In this document: in pieces, positions 8,234 through 16,988 of the stretch
Layout of the letters: each line of letters opens with the position of its first letter
How positions within the stretch are numbered: position 1 is the first letter of the stretch
Assembly: GCF_004331465.1 (NCBI RefSeq)
Contig: NZ_SJKB01000028.1
Location: 1-58,657, forward strand
Source of the DNA: Kribbella pittospori
GTDB lineage: Bacteria; Actinomycetota; Actinomycetes; Propionibacteriales; Kribbellaceae
Reading direction: 5' to 3'
Length of the DNA: 58,657 nucleotides
Program-made: the position numbers and the translations under genes
The notes under the pieces: model-generated
What the model was told of the DNA's origin: nothing
The model's input: the letters and a program-made list of their open reading frames with translations, nothing else
Database searches by the model: none

Positions 8234-9796
8234 TCACAGGAGGAGGGTCTTCCAGGTGTCCGCATCGACCATGCCGGTCGCAGGCAGCCCGTTGGCCGCC
8301 TCGAAGGCCTGCACCTTGGTCCCGGTGGTTTGGTCAAACGCGCCAGTCACCGCGACGGCGAACCCGTGTGCGGTCAGCTCGGCCTGAAGGGCCCGCACCG
8401 CGTTGCCGATGTCACCCGGGCGAAGACTCGGTACCAGCGCTCGCCAGGTCACTGCGTTGACGACGCCGTCAGCCGTGATCCCGTGTCCGGCCTGGAACGA
8501 CTTCACCGCCGCGGTCGTGAGCGGTCCGAAGTCACCGTCGATTTCGAGTCCCGCGTCGAGCAGGTACTGGACGGTCTTCACCCGGTTGCCGGTGTTGCCC
8601 TGCTTCACGGTTGGCCAGCCGAGCAGGCCGACGTCCATCGCGTACACGACCCGGTTCCCGGGCACCTCGCTGAGGGACCACAACGCGTTCGTGGCGGGCC
8701 AGTACGACAGATCTTCGGGATGGGCCTGCAGCGTGTTGAGGAAAGCGGTCGGACTCTCTCCACGCGTGAAGGTGTACAGCGAGCCGTACGACGAGGAACT
8801 GGTGGTGTAGCTGGTCGAGGCGAAGAACCGGCCACGGACCGAGGCCGAACCCTGCATATGCGTGATGCCCGTCTCGTAGGCCTCGGTGGCCGTTCCCCCG
8901 AGCTCGAAGGTCGCCGGATTCGCGCTGAACCGGACCACTCGGTGGGTGCCGCTCGTGGCCGTGTTGTACTCGCAGACCACCACGCTGTCCGACGGACCAG
9001 TCCGGTCCAGCGAGACGGCGGAGTAACGCAGTGCTGGGTAGCCGGTGGTCGATGACGTGTAACGGAAGGCCTCCGGGAGCACGTACTTGTAGCTGTACGC
9101 CTGATAGGTACCGTCGGACTGCAGCCCCATCGCGGTCCGGTTCGAGTCGACCCGCCACAGGTGATCAAGGTCGAAGACCCGGAACCCACCCCACGTGTCG
9201 GCGACGTACAGGTTGTGGCCATACCAGGTGATACCGCCCGAGTGCAGCGAGATCTTCGCGCCGGTGTCGGCGTCGACCGTCGTCTCCGCCCGGAAGTCCG
9301 GGTTCCCGCCCGAGTTCGTGTACGGCTCGACCAAGAGGACGACGCGGTACTGCGGAGCACTCGGGTTCGAGTAGTCGACGAACGCGATCCGCGCACCCCG
9401 CTCGGTGCCGCCGCCGTTCCAGTACCAGCTGGCCAGGATCGCCTTCCGGTTCTGGTAGCTGCCCGACGGATCGGCGTCGGCGCTGGTCGTGATGCCCTGC
9501 GGATACCAGTCGGACGTGTGCTCGTCGTCGGTCCCCGAGGCCGAGGACCAGCAGAACGACGCGACCCTGCCGGACGCGTGCGAACCACACAACGGCGCAG
9601 CCCGGTTGGCGTCGTCGATCACCTGCGGGACCATGGCCTTCGGCAACTTCTCGTCCAGCGCCGCGATCGTCGGGTTGTACGCAGTCTTGTGCAGCTGGAA
9701 GTTCGATGCGGTCAGGTCCGTCGGTGCGGCTGTGGCCGGCGTGGTGGCGATGAGGGCCGCCGCGACCAGAGTCGCGGCGGCCAGCAACTGCTTCAT
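8234..9796 (-). CDS. Secreted propeller-like protein with two peptidoglycan-binding domains
   Basis: The product has 520 aa. The signal peptide is MKQLLAAATLVAAALIATTP, with cleavage near residue 23. The central region (about 30-385) holds repeated beta-rich segments with Trp and Tyr (GGITWYGHNLYVADTWGGFR, SKYGSLYTFTRG-like and LSYWPATNALWSLSEVPG). These suggest a beta-propeller without clear catalytic residues. Two C-terminal PG_binding_1 modules (about 390-455 and 456-520; EIDGDFGPLT in the first, a more diverged second) should anchor it in the cell wall. Its ATG overlaps the stop of the CHAP gene (ATGA at 9793-9796), so the two are probably translationally coupled. The propeller call is an inference from pattern only. 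Confidence 0.8.
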   Translation of the reverse strand: MKQLLAAATLVAAALIATTPATAAPTDLTASNFQLHKTAYNPTIAALDEKLPKAMVPQVIDDANRAAPLCGSHASGRVASFCWSSASGTDDEHTSDWYPQGITTSADADPSGSYQNRKAILASWYWNGGGTERGARIAFVDYSNPSAPQYRVVLLVEPYTNSGGNPDFRAETTVDADTGAKISLHSGGITWYGHNLYVADTWGGFRVFDLDHLWRVDSNRTAMGLQSDGTYQAYSYKYVLPEAFRYTSSTTGYPALRYSAVSLDRTGPSDSVVVCEYNTATSGTHRVVRFSANPATFELGGTATEAYETGITHMQGSASVRGRFFASTSYTTSSSSYGSLYTFTRGESPTAFLNTLQAHPEDLSYWPATNALWSLSEVPGNRVVYAMDVGLLGWPTVKQGNTGNRVKTVQYLLDAGLEIDGDFGPLTTAAVKSFQAGHGITADGVVNAVTWRALVPSLRPGDIGNAVRALQAELTAHGFAVAVTGAFDQTTGTKVQAFEAANGLPATGMVDADTWKTLLL

Positions 9797-10704
9797 CGCG
9801 CGACCGGGCTCGCGTAGCCGACGATGGCGGAGTACGAACGGCTGACCGTCTTCTGCAGCAGCGCGTCGTCGTTCCCGGTGGCCGGGTTCGAGGTGTTGCC
9901 GGAGATGTAGGTGACCGAACTGCTCGTCGACGACACTACCAGGCCGACATGCCCGTAGCTGAACACGATCGCGTCACCCGGTTGCGGACTGCCCGTGTGC
10001 CACGTGCCGAAGTTCTGGCCGTACGTCGTGAAGCTGCTGTAGTACGAGGTGACGTAGGTCGTCTTGGCGCCGGCCTGCTTCCACACCCACTTGCCGAAGT
10101 CGGCGCACCAGGCCTGGGTCTTCCAGCCGTTCGAACAGTGCGCTCCGGTACCGCTCAGGCCGAGCGCGGTCGTGTAGTAGTTGCAGTTGTAGCCGCCGAT
10201 CTCGCGATTGTGCGCCGAGTTGGCCGCCTCTTGCTGCGCGATCTGCACGATCGCCGCCGCGAGTTCGCCGGGCGGTGGTGGCGTGCAGTCCTTGACCCGG
10301 GTGACGCCCATCGCGGTCATCGTGGCCGCGTCGGCCTGCCCGGTCTGGGCCAGGCTGTGCGCTCCCTGCCAGGTCTTGATCGCAGCCTGCGTCGCCGGTC
10401 CGAACTCCCCGTCCGGATCGGCGCCGACGACCTGCTGCACCTTCGTCACCTGCGCGTCGAGTTCGTCCGTTGTCATCGGCCCGACCACGCCGTCGGGATC
10501 CAGACACCGATCGGTCTGGAACGCCTTCACCGCCGCGCTCGTCTTCGGCCCAGTCACCCCGTCGACATCCCCGAACGACAGATACGCCATCCCCGCCAGA
10601 TCCCACTGCACCTGCGAGGTGGTCACCGCAGCCGCGGGCTGTACCCCCGCGACCAGGAACCCGACCGCTACCATCCCAACCACCAACAAACTCCGAATCC
10701 TCAC
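9793..10704 (-). CDS. Secreted CHAP-domain amidase/endopeptidase with two peptidoglycan-binding domains
   Basis: The product has 303 aa. The signal peptide is VRIRSLLVVGMVAVGFLVAG, cleaved near PAAA. Two peptidoglycan-binding-like modules follow (about 28-85, DVDGVTGPKTSAAVKAFQ; about 88-145, DPDGEFGPATQAAIKTWQ). After a CTPPPPGE linker comes a CHAP domain with the expected nucleophile in QAWCADFGKWVW, the histidine in FSYGHVGLV, and a polar residue in ISGNTS. CHAP enzymes cut amide bonds in peptidoglycan. GTG at 10704 is preferred over the longer frame because GAAAGGA lies 5 bases upstream and the signal peptide starts there. It follows the RHS gene by 44 bases. Confidence 0.87.
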   Translation of the reverse strand: MRIRSLLVVGMVAVGFLVAGVQPAAAVTTSQVQWDLAGMAYLSFGDVDGVTGPKTSAAVKAFQTDRCLDPDGVVGPMTTDELDAQVTKVQQVVGADPDGEFGPATQAAIKTWQGAHSLAQTGQADAATMTAMGVTRVKDCTPPPPGELAAAIVQIAQQEAANSAHNREIGGYNCNYYTTALGLSGTGAHCSNGWKTQAWCADFGKWVWKQAGAKTTYVTSYYSSFTTYGQNFGTWHTGSPQPGDAIVFSYGHVGLVVSSTSSSVTYISGNTSNPATGNDDALLQKTVSRSYSAIVGYASPVAR

Positions 10705-10748
10705 AATGTTCCTTTCGACAAGGGCTCGCTTGTTTTGCAACGTCGCGG

Positions 10749-13700
10749 TCACCACGCGCGTTGGATGAGGCTGCCGATCGTCCCGGTGGTCGATCCAATT
10801 CCTGCCGCGAGGTCCGATGCCGAGAAGGCGACATGAATCCCCCACGCCCTCGACTGAAGCGTGAGCGCGTCGATCACGAACGCGTCGGTCGCAGGCTCAC
10901 CGGTTGCCCGCAGGACCGCCCGGTCGGCTTTCGCAATTCCGACCAGCTCCTGCGCGGAGTCGAGCGCCTTCCCCGATCCGGCCGCCCCGAGGAACGCAGC
11001 CGCCTGGAAGCCCGAGTCGATCGAGTTCTTCCACTCGTGGTTCGCGATGTACACGCCCGCGTCGAACGAACTCACCACGGCACCTGCTCCGGCACAGTAC
11101 TTCGAGAAGAACGAGCAGACGCCCAACGCCGCTTCGCCCGCCTTCCACCATGGGTTGTTGATCAGGCCCTTCAGGCGCTTGGCAACGCCCGGCTTCTTCG
11201 GTGCTATCGAGTAGTGGGAGCCGCAGTAGTCGTGGGCTGTGTCTACGTGGCAGCCAGGGTGCCAGATCTCGTAGCTGGCGTTGCCGTCGGCGCCGCAGTA
11301 GTTGTGGCCGGAGTCGATGTAGCAACCCGGATAGTGGCGTTTGGCCGGGCCTGCGCTGCGGTGGGAGGTCGAGTGGTGGGAGGAGCCGCGGGGTGCGTGG
11401 TAGTGGCGGGCTCGTTTGGCTTGGGACTTTTCCCAGTTCTTCATGCAGGAGCCCCAGCAGTCGGCCGGCTTCAGGCCGGTCGGGTCGCTGTAGGTGATGG
11501 GGTTGTCGGCTGCATACGAGTACGGGTTCGCGGCGTCCGGTTCGGCGTTGTTGTCCAGCGGGTCCGGTGACACGAACTTGGCGATCGTCGGGTCGTAGTA
11601 CCGGGCTCCGAGCAGGTCGAGGCCGGTGGCCTTGTCCTGGACCTTGCCGAGGAAGCCGCGATCGGTGGGCAGTTGGTTGCCGGCACCGCGCGGGGCGCCG
11701 TTCGGAAGGTAGCGCTGACGGCTGACCGCACCAGCCGCGTTGATGGCGAGCTGAGCGGAGCCCTGCTGGTCCGCAGTGAGCCAGGTCAACCCGGCCGGCG
11801 TGCGCTGCGCGACCACGGCTCCACCGGAGTTGTAGTACCGCGTCGCCGTGGCCCCACCAGCGCCTGCGACCAGTTCGGTGCCGTCCAGGAACAACGTCGT
11901 GCTGCCGGATTCGCTGCGCAGCAAGCGGTCACCGTCGGCGCTGTAGACGAAGTTGGTCGTGCCAGTGCTCGTTGTGAGTGCGGTCAGCTGGTTCTGCGCG
12001 TCCCACGTCAACGTGGACGCGGTTCCATCGATCTTCCTGGTCTGAAGGTTGCCGTCGGCATCATAGGTGTAGGTGTTCGTCCCGACCGCACTGACCGCGT
12101 GCGGACGGACCGAGCCGGCACCCTGGGCCGGGTAGGTGTAGGTGGTGGTAGCCCCATTGCTACTGGCGGAGGTGATGTTGCCCGAGCCGTCGTAGGTGTA
12201 GGCCAGGTTGTACGGATCGGGGCCGCCTGTGTCGGCGGCGTTCGGGCAGCTAGTGGTTGTCGTGTACGCCGTGGTCAGCCGGTCGCGGCCGTCGTACCCG
12301 AAGCACTGTGACTGGTTGGCGACCCGGTCGGCGATGGTCTTGACGTTGCCGATCTGGTCGTAGGTGTAGCCGTCGTCCTGCACAGTGTTGCCGCTGACAA
12401 CGGTCTTGATCCCAGACAACCTGTTGGTGGTCGTCTCGTAGCTGTACTGGCGTTGCACGCTGCTGCCGTAGTTGCGGGACGCCAGCTTCAGCGAGTCGGA
12501 GTACCCGGTCCCACTGACGTACGTCGCTGCGCCCGCGAGCGTGCTTGGCAGGCCGAGGCTGGTGTAGGCCTGCGTCACGGTTTCCTTGGGCAGACCGCCT
12601 GCCTCGGGGTAGGTGATCGAGGTCTGATGATCCGCCGCGTCGTACTGGTACGCGAAGTTGTACGCGCCGGCCAGCGAACTCGGCGCCGGGATCGTCACCG
12701 ACCGCGCAGTCACCCGATAGCGGCTGTCGTAGCCGTTGACCGTGGCGGTGTACCCCTTGCCGTCGGCGGCGTACGACGTGGACGACGAGACCTGCCCCAG
12801 CGCCCGGGTGACGCCGTCATCCATCAGGGTGTTGTCGTAGGTCCACGCGGCCAGCTTCTTGCCGGTGTTGACGTCGCCCAGCCAACTGGATGTCTTGCGA
12901 CCGAGGTCGTCGTACCCGATCGACACCTTCTGGGTCTTGGCGTCCGTGACCGACGCGACCTTGCCGGCGAGGTCGTACGCGGTCGTGCTCTTGCCGCTGT
13001 CAGGGTCGTCGGCGGTCAGTCGGTGCCCCAACCAGTCGTAGCTGTAGGTGCTGACGTTGCCGCTGGGGTCCGTGACGGTGGCCAGTTCGTGCGTCGGCGT
13101 GTAGGTGTACTTGGTGTCCTGGTGGCGGGTGCTGTCCAGGTAGTTCTGGACCAGGGTGTTCTTGTCGTGAACGTCGGTCCAGGTGACTGTCTGCCCACCG
13201 GTCGGCGGGACCTCGACAGTGTGGTCACCGTGGTAGCTGGTAGTGGTGCGCCAGAGCTCCGCACCGGCCGCCTTGGTGACGTCCGCGATCGGCTGCTCCT
13301 GGGCGTCGTAGCTGGTCGTGCTGTACTGCGGGATCGCGTTCTCGGCCGGGTTGAGCAGCCCTGATCCGGCGTCTGCGGAGTTGTAGAACGGCTGGGACTC
13401 CAGAGTGCTCAGCCCTCGGCTGTCATTCCGGGTGACGGTGACCGCCCGGCCGCCCTGGGGTGCAGGCGTCTGGCTCTCGACCGCACTGCCGAACCCGTCG
13501 TCGTACTCGTAGCTGGACAGCCACACCGCACTCGTACCGGTGCCGGACTGCAGTTGCCTGGAGGTGACCAAGGTCGGTCCGGTCGGGGCGGTGATTCCGG
13601 TGGCCGGAGTGACGTAGCTGAAGGTCGACGATGCCGTACCACCCGAGCGGGGCTCTGTCGGTCGCCATACTGCGGCGAGCCGGCCGAGTGCGTCGTAGTC

Positions 13701-16700
13701 GGACTCGGTGACCTTGCCATTGAGATCCTTCACCTTCACGGCTTGGCCGAACGCCGGGCTGAGCACCGTCACGGTCGACTGGTTCAGCGGGTTAGTGACG
13801 GTGACACCGTCGGTCGGGTAGCCGATGGCCGGGGCGTACGTGCTGGTACTGACCTTCCCCAGCGCATCGGTCTCGGTCTTCACCCGACCCTGGTCGTCGT
13901 AGGTGTGCTTGACCGTGCTCGCCGTGTTCGTGTCGGTGTACGACCGCACCTCGGTGGCGTTGCCGTCGTACGGCTTGTTGACGGCATCGTCGGTCGAGGC
14001 CGCACCGTCGTACAGCGTCACCTTCCGGGCGATCACCGCGCCGGTGCAGGTGCCCTGATGGGTCTCCGCGGTCTCCGGGTACTCGATCATCCAGCGCCAG
14101 TCGTCGGTGTTCCGCGCGTACGACGTCGTCGTGCAGGTGTCGTCGGAGGCGATCGCCGTGTCACCAAGATCAGACTCGATCGCCTCGAGGCCGTACGCGT
14201 CGTACGTGTGCTCGATGTCGGTCACCTGCCAGGTCCCGTCGTCCCGCCGGTCCCGGGTGTAGTGCTTCTGCTCCCGCACTTGGTAGGCGTTGTGCAGTCC
14301 CGGACCGTTGGCCGTGATGCCGGTGTCGGTGTAGATCCAGCGCTCGGACGACAGTTCGGTGTACTTGTCGTCGTCGCCGAGCCGGTAGTCCTGGGTCTGC
14401 AGCTTCTGCCCGGCGCGACGCTGGTAGTCGTAGAAGACGTTGTTGTCGTAGTCGGTCAGCGTCGTCCCCCGGGCGCTGCCGTCGGCTTTGATGTCCTCGT
14501 TCAGACCGCGGTAGTACGTCGTCGTCTTGACCGTCCGCTCGGCCTTGAGCCCCTCGCCCTTTGTCACCCGCACCTGCGGGTAGCCCCTCCAGTCACCCCA
14601 GGTCTTCTGCTCGCTGGGCGTGATCATGTCTTCGTCATGCGCCCAGGCGGCATTACCCAGGTACGCGTACGACGTGACCTGGTCCGGCTGTCCACCGACG
14701 TGGTCGATGTCGCGTACCTCGACCGCCGAGTACTTGTGGAAGATTCCGAACCCCGCAGCGGCCCCGTCGGGCTTGAACAGCTGCGGATAGCACTCGTCGT
14801 CGTTGGTGTCCCAGTGGCCGTCCTTGGTCTTGTACCAGGCGTCCCACCCGGTGGCACCCGAGCCGCCGACGAAGCAGCCGTGGCCCGTGGCATGGTCGTA
14901 GGTGACCTTGGTCTCGCCGCCGAACTCGTTGTGGATGTTCGTGACCCGGCGCATCGAGAGCGGCTTCACCCCCAGGCTCGCGTTCCAGTCCACCCGGTTG
15001 TTCAGGTTGTGCCCGTCGAAGTTCGTGACCGGCTCGCGGATCGTCCCGCCCTGCAGGCCGATCCGGCGGACGTAGTCGAGCCACAGGGCTGGCTGAGTCC
15101 CGTCGTCAGTGGCCGGGAACGCGTACTTGAACTGGTACTTCGTGACTGGGTCGTACCCCGTCCCCGCGGGGTTGCGGACGAACGCCGACACCGAGTCCAG
15201 CCAGTCGGTGACGAAGAACGTGGGTGAGTGCTTCGAGCAACCACTCGAACAGATCTGGTCCGTCGGCACGTCGGGGTACGACGACGGCGAGCTGGCGATG
15301 GTCGGGCAGTCCGCCGGCGGGTTCAGGTCCGGCTCGTCGATCGTCGTGCGCTGCTTGCAGCGGTTGTAGTGGGTGAACGACACGTACGCCGGCGGCTCCG
15401 CATCCGGAGTCTCCGTCTTGCCGTACTCGATCTTCGACAGATAGCCGCCGCGGATGTACGACAGGTCGTTGCCGGACGAGGTCCGCCGGTAGGTGTTGGT
15501 CTCGGTCGCGTAGTAGAGGACGGTCCAGTTCTCGTTCGGGTCGTGGATGTGGTCGAGGTTCCACCGGTAGGTCTGCTTGCACGACGCCAGGTCCGACTGG
15601 TGACAGGGCTCGCCGGAGTCATCGCTGACCACCGGCACGATCCAGTTCGAGTTCGTCTTGGCGTGGGTCGTGCGCTGCTTGTCCTCGCCGTACCCGAAGT
15701 AGTAGCGCGAACCGTCGAGCGTCGAGATGATCCAGTACTCGCCGTCGTTGTCGTCGTTCGGGCCGCCGGTGACGTGCTCGATCTTGTACGACTCGTCGTC
15801 GCGCATCCGGTACGAGCCGTCGGCCGCCTTGATCAGCTCGGTGGTGTGCCCGCCGAAGTTGATGATGTACTCCGCCGCGGCCGGATCACCGGAGTACGGC
15901 GACGACCAGCACAGGTCACCCCAGCCGACGTGCCCGTCCTCCGAGCAGGACTTGTAGACCCGCTGGATGTACGGCTCGCTGAGGTCCCAGCCCTGCCCGA
16001 CCCACGAGGCCTGGTTGTTGCTCTTCGAGCTGCGGCCGTCGACCGAGCCGGAGTTGTAGTTCAGCGACAGGTCCGGCGCCTTGCCATACGGCGGTGCCGG
16101 CAGCTCGAGCGGGTACGAGTACGTGAACGCGCCGCCCGACTCACCGGCCATCCACTTGGCCGAGTCGCTCAGATCGGTGGCCCGGTAGTCACCGCTCTGC
16201 CCGGAGGCCATCGGCGTCACCGCGTAAACGACCGGGACACTCGAAGCAGCCACGGTCGCAGTCAACGTCTGTGTGGTGGCGTTGTTGCTGGTGACCACCG
16301 GCGTCCCACCGGCACATGCTGCGTTCTCCGGGTGATCGGCGCAGCTGCCAGGGACCTTCACGACCCGCAGGCGATCGGCGTACGAGCCGCCGTACGCGTC
16401 TGCGAAGCGCGAGTAGTTGACGGTCAGCTTGACCGACTCCGCCGCGCTCTGCCCGTCAGTACGCCGCAGTTCCAGCGCCATCGCGGTCCCGGTGCCGAAG
16501 TGCGACGCCGGATCGTGGCCCAGGCTGCGAGCGCGCACCTGCGCCGGGAGGGCCTTGCTGACAGCGGATGCCGCGCCGGTGCCGGCGATGGTCAGGGGCA
16601 GATCGCCCAGTTGCACCGGATGTCCGTCCGGCACCGAAACAGTCACGTCCGCGGCCTGCGGCCAGGTGGTCGTCGTACCTGCCGCTGCCGTCTTGTCGGG

Positions 16701-16865
16701 GTCGGGCGTGTGGGCCACCGCGGGTGCGCCACGGCCCGGAACCGATGGTTCCTTGACCACGGCCGCTGCCGGCGGGGCCGGTGGACCCGCCTGTGCCGGT
16801 AGGGCCGACAGTGTGCCGGCGACCAGCGCGGCACTGAGGAGCGAAAGCAGAGTTCTCGGCACCAT
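10749..16865 (-). CDS. Secreted RHS/YD-repeat protein 1 with variable C-terminal domain
   Basis: The product has 2038 aa. A signal peptide (about 1-26, ending LPAQA) is followed by an SpvB-like N-terminal region (LNYNSGSVDGRSSKSNNQ, VGQGWDLSEPYIQRVYKSC). Many YD repeats follow (for example YDALGRLAAVWRPTEPRSGG, YTYDGSGNITSASSNG), forming the expected RHS cocoon. The RHS core ends with LLGARYYDPTIAKFVSPDPL and SDPTGL. About 240 residues then follow (DNA 10749-11471) unrelated to the repeats. They contain two cysteine/histidine repeats and a Gly/Ala-rich hydrophobic end. This tail sits where polymorphic toxins place the effector domain, but I recognise no toxin fold. ATG at 16865 has AGGAG 8 bases upstream; the ORF start at 16949 does not. 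It is the first gene of a four-gene set with wall-binding proteins. Confidence 0.88.
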   Translation of the reverse strand: MVPRTLLSLLSAALVAGTLSALPAQAGPPAPPAAAVVKEPSVPGRGAPAVAHTPDPDKTAAAGTTTTWPQAADVTVSVPDGHPVQLGDLPLTIAGTGAASAVSKALPAQVRARSLGHDPASHFGTGTAMALELRRTDGQSAAESVKLTVNYSRFADAYGGSYADRLRVVKVPGSCADHPENAACAGGTPVVTSNNATTQTLTATVAASSVPVVYAVTPMASGQSGDYRATDLSDSAKWMAGESGGAFTYSYPLELPAPPYGKAPDLSLNYNSGSVDGRSSKSNNQASWVGQGWDLSEPYIQRVYKSCSEDGHVGWGDLCWSSPYSGDPAAAEYIINFGGHTTELIKAADGSYRMRDDESYKIEHVTGGPNDDNDGEYWIISTLDGSRYYFGYGEDKQRTTHAKTNSNWIVPVVSDDSGEPCHQSDLASCKQTYRWNLDHIHDPNENWTVLYYATETNTYRRTSSGNDLSYIRGGYLSKIEYGKTETPDAEPPAYVSFTHYNRCKQRTTIDEPDLNPPADCPTIASSPSSYPDVPTDQICSSGCSKHSPTFFVTDWLDSVSAFVRNPAGTGYDPVTKYQFKYAFPATDDGTQPALWLDYVRRIGLQGGTIREPVTNFDGHNLNNRVDWNASLGVKPLSMRRVTNIHNEFGGETKVTYDHATGHGCFVGGSGATGWDAWYKTKDGHWDTNDDECYPQLFKPDGAAAGFGIFHKYSAVEVRDIDHVGGQPDQVTSYAYLGNAAWAHDEDMITPSEQKTWGDWRGYPQVRVTKGEGLKAERTVKTTTYYRGLNEDIKADGSARGTTLTDYDNNVFYDYQRRAGQKLQTQDYRLGDDDKYTELSSERWIYTDTGITANGPGLHNAYQVREQKHYTRDRRDDGTWQVTDIEHTYDAYGLEAIESDLGDTAIASDDTCTTTSYARNTDDWRWMIEYPETAETHQGTCTGAVIARKVTLYDGAASTDDAVNKPYDGNATEVRSYTDTNTASTVKHTYDDQGRVKTETDALGKVSTSTYAPAIGYPTDGVTVTNPLNQSTVTVLSPAFGQAVKVKDLNGKVTESDYDALGRLAAVWRPTEPRSGGTASSTFSYVTPATGITAPTGPTLVTSRQLQSGTGTSAVWLSSYEYDDGFGSAVESQTPAPQGGRAVTVTRNDSRGLSTLESQPFYNSADAGSGLLNPAENAIPQYSTTSYDAQEQPIADVTKAAGAELWRTTTSYHGDHTVEVPPTGGQTVTWTDVHDKNTLVQNYLDSTRHQDTKYTYTPTHELATVTDPSGNVSTYSYDWLGHRLTADDPDSGKSTTAYDLAGKVASVTDAKTQKVSIGYDDLGRKTSSWLGDVNTGKKLAAWTYDNTLMDDGVTRALGQVSSSTSYAADGKGYTATVNGYDSRYRVTARSVTIPAPSSLAGAYNFAYQYDAADHQTSITYPEAGGLPKETVTQAYTSLGLPSTLAGAATYVSGTGYSDSLKLASRNYGSSVQRQYSYETTTNRLSGIKTVVSGNTVQDDGYTYDQIGNVKTIADRVANQSQCFGYDGRDRLTTAYTTTTSCPNAADTGGPDPYNLAYTYDGSGNITSASSNGATTTYTYPAQGAGSVRPHAVSAVGTNTYTYDADGNLQTRKIDGTASTLTWDAQNQLTALTTSTGTTNFVYSADGDRLLRSESGSTTLFLDGTELVAGAGGATATRYYNSGGAVVAQRTPAGLTWLTADQQGSAQLAINAAGAVSRQRYLPNGAPRGAGNQLPTDRGFLGKVQDKATGLDLLGARYYDPTIAKFVSPDPLDNNAEPDAANPYSYAADNPITYSDPTGLKPADCWGSCMKNWEKSQAKRARHYHAPRGSSHHSTSHRSAGPAKRHYPGCYIDSGHNYCGADGNASYEIWHPGCHVDTAHDYCGSHYSIAPKKPGVAKRLKGLINNPWWKAGEAALGVCSFFSKYCAGAGAVVSSFDAGVYIANHEWKNSIDSGFQAAAFLGAAGSGKALDSAQELVGIAKADRAVLRATGEPATDAFVIDALTLQSRAWGIHVAFSASDLAAGIGSTTGTIGSLIQRAW
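11221..11334 (-). repeat. Two coding repeats for a Cys/His motif in the RHS1 tail
   Basis: Two copies of about 42 bases (11221-11262 and 11293-11334) are spaced by 72 bases. They encode HYPGCYIDSGHNYCG and WHPGCHVDTAHDYCG. The pattern HPGC-x-x-D-[ST]-x-H-[ND]-YCG suggests paired metal-binding or disulphide modules. The duplication is seen directly; the function is unknown. Confidence 0.7.
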
Positions 16866-16937
16866 CGAGGGTTCTCCTGGCAGACGTCGGGCGGAGCGGG
16901 CAGGACTCTTCCTCCCCGCTCGGGCAGCCTGACGCAG

Positions 16938-16970
16938 CGGTGTTGCCAAGATGTTGCCACGACCGTGCCA
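16938..16970 (-). promoter_or_regulatory. SARP/AfsR-type operator: three 11-bp direct repeats
   Basis: On the minus strand three consecutive 11-mers read TGGCACGGTCG, TGGCAACATCT and TGGCAACACCG. The TGGCA core recurs at exactly one helical turn. SARP and AfsR proteins bind direct repeats spaced 11 bp that overlap the -35 region. The block lies 73 bases before the RHS1 start codon and just after the stop codon of the SARP-type regulator gene. A -10 hexamer is not obvious. The periodicity is seen directly; regulator identity is inferred. Confidence 0.6.
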
Positions 16971-16988
16971 CGCGGACTCGGGGCACTA

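Noticed and set aside
7944..9055. Plus-strand ORFs opposite the DUF1906 and propeller genes
   Set aside because: They are reverse-strand shadows; the minus-strand genes have signal peptides, ribosome binding sites and peptidoglycan-binding modules.
10749..10793. Immunity gene directly behind the RHS1 tail
   Set aside because: The next gene starts 44 bases later and encodes a secreted CHAP protein with peptidoglycan-binding modules, not a small cytoplasmic immunity-type protein.
12453..16802. Long plus-strand frames opposite RHS1
   Set aside because: Arginine/valine-rich shadow translations without domains; the minus strand encodes the RHS protein.
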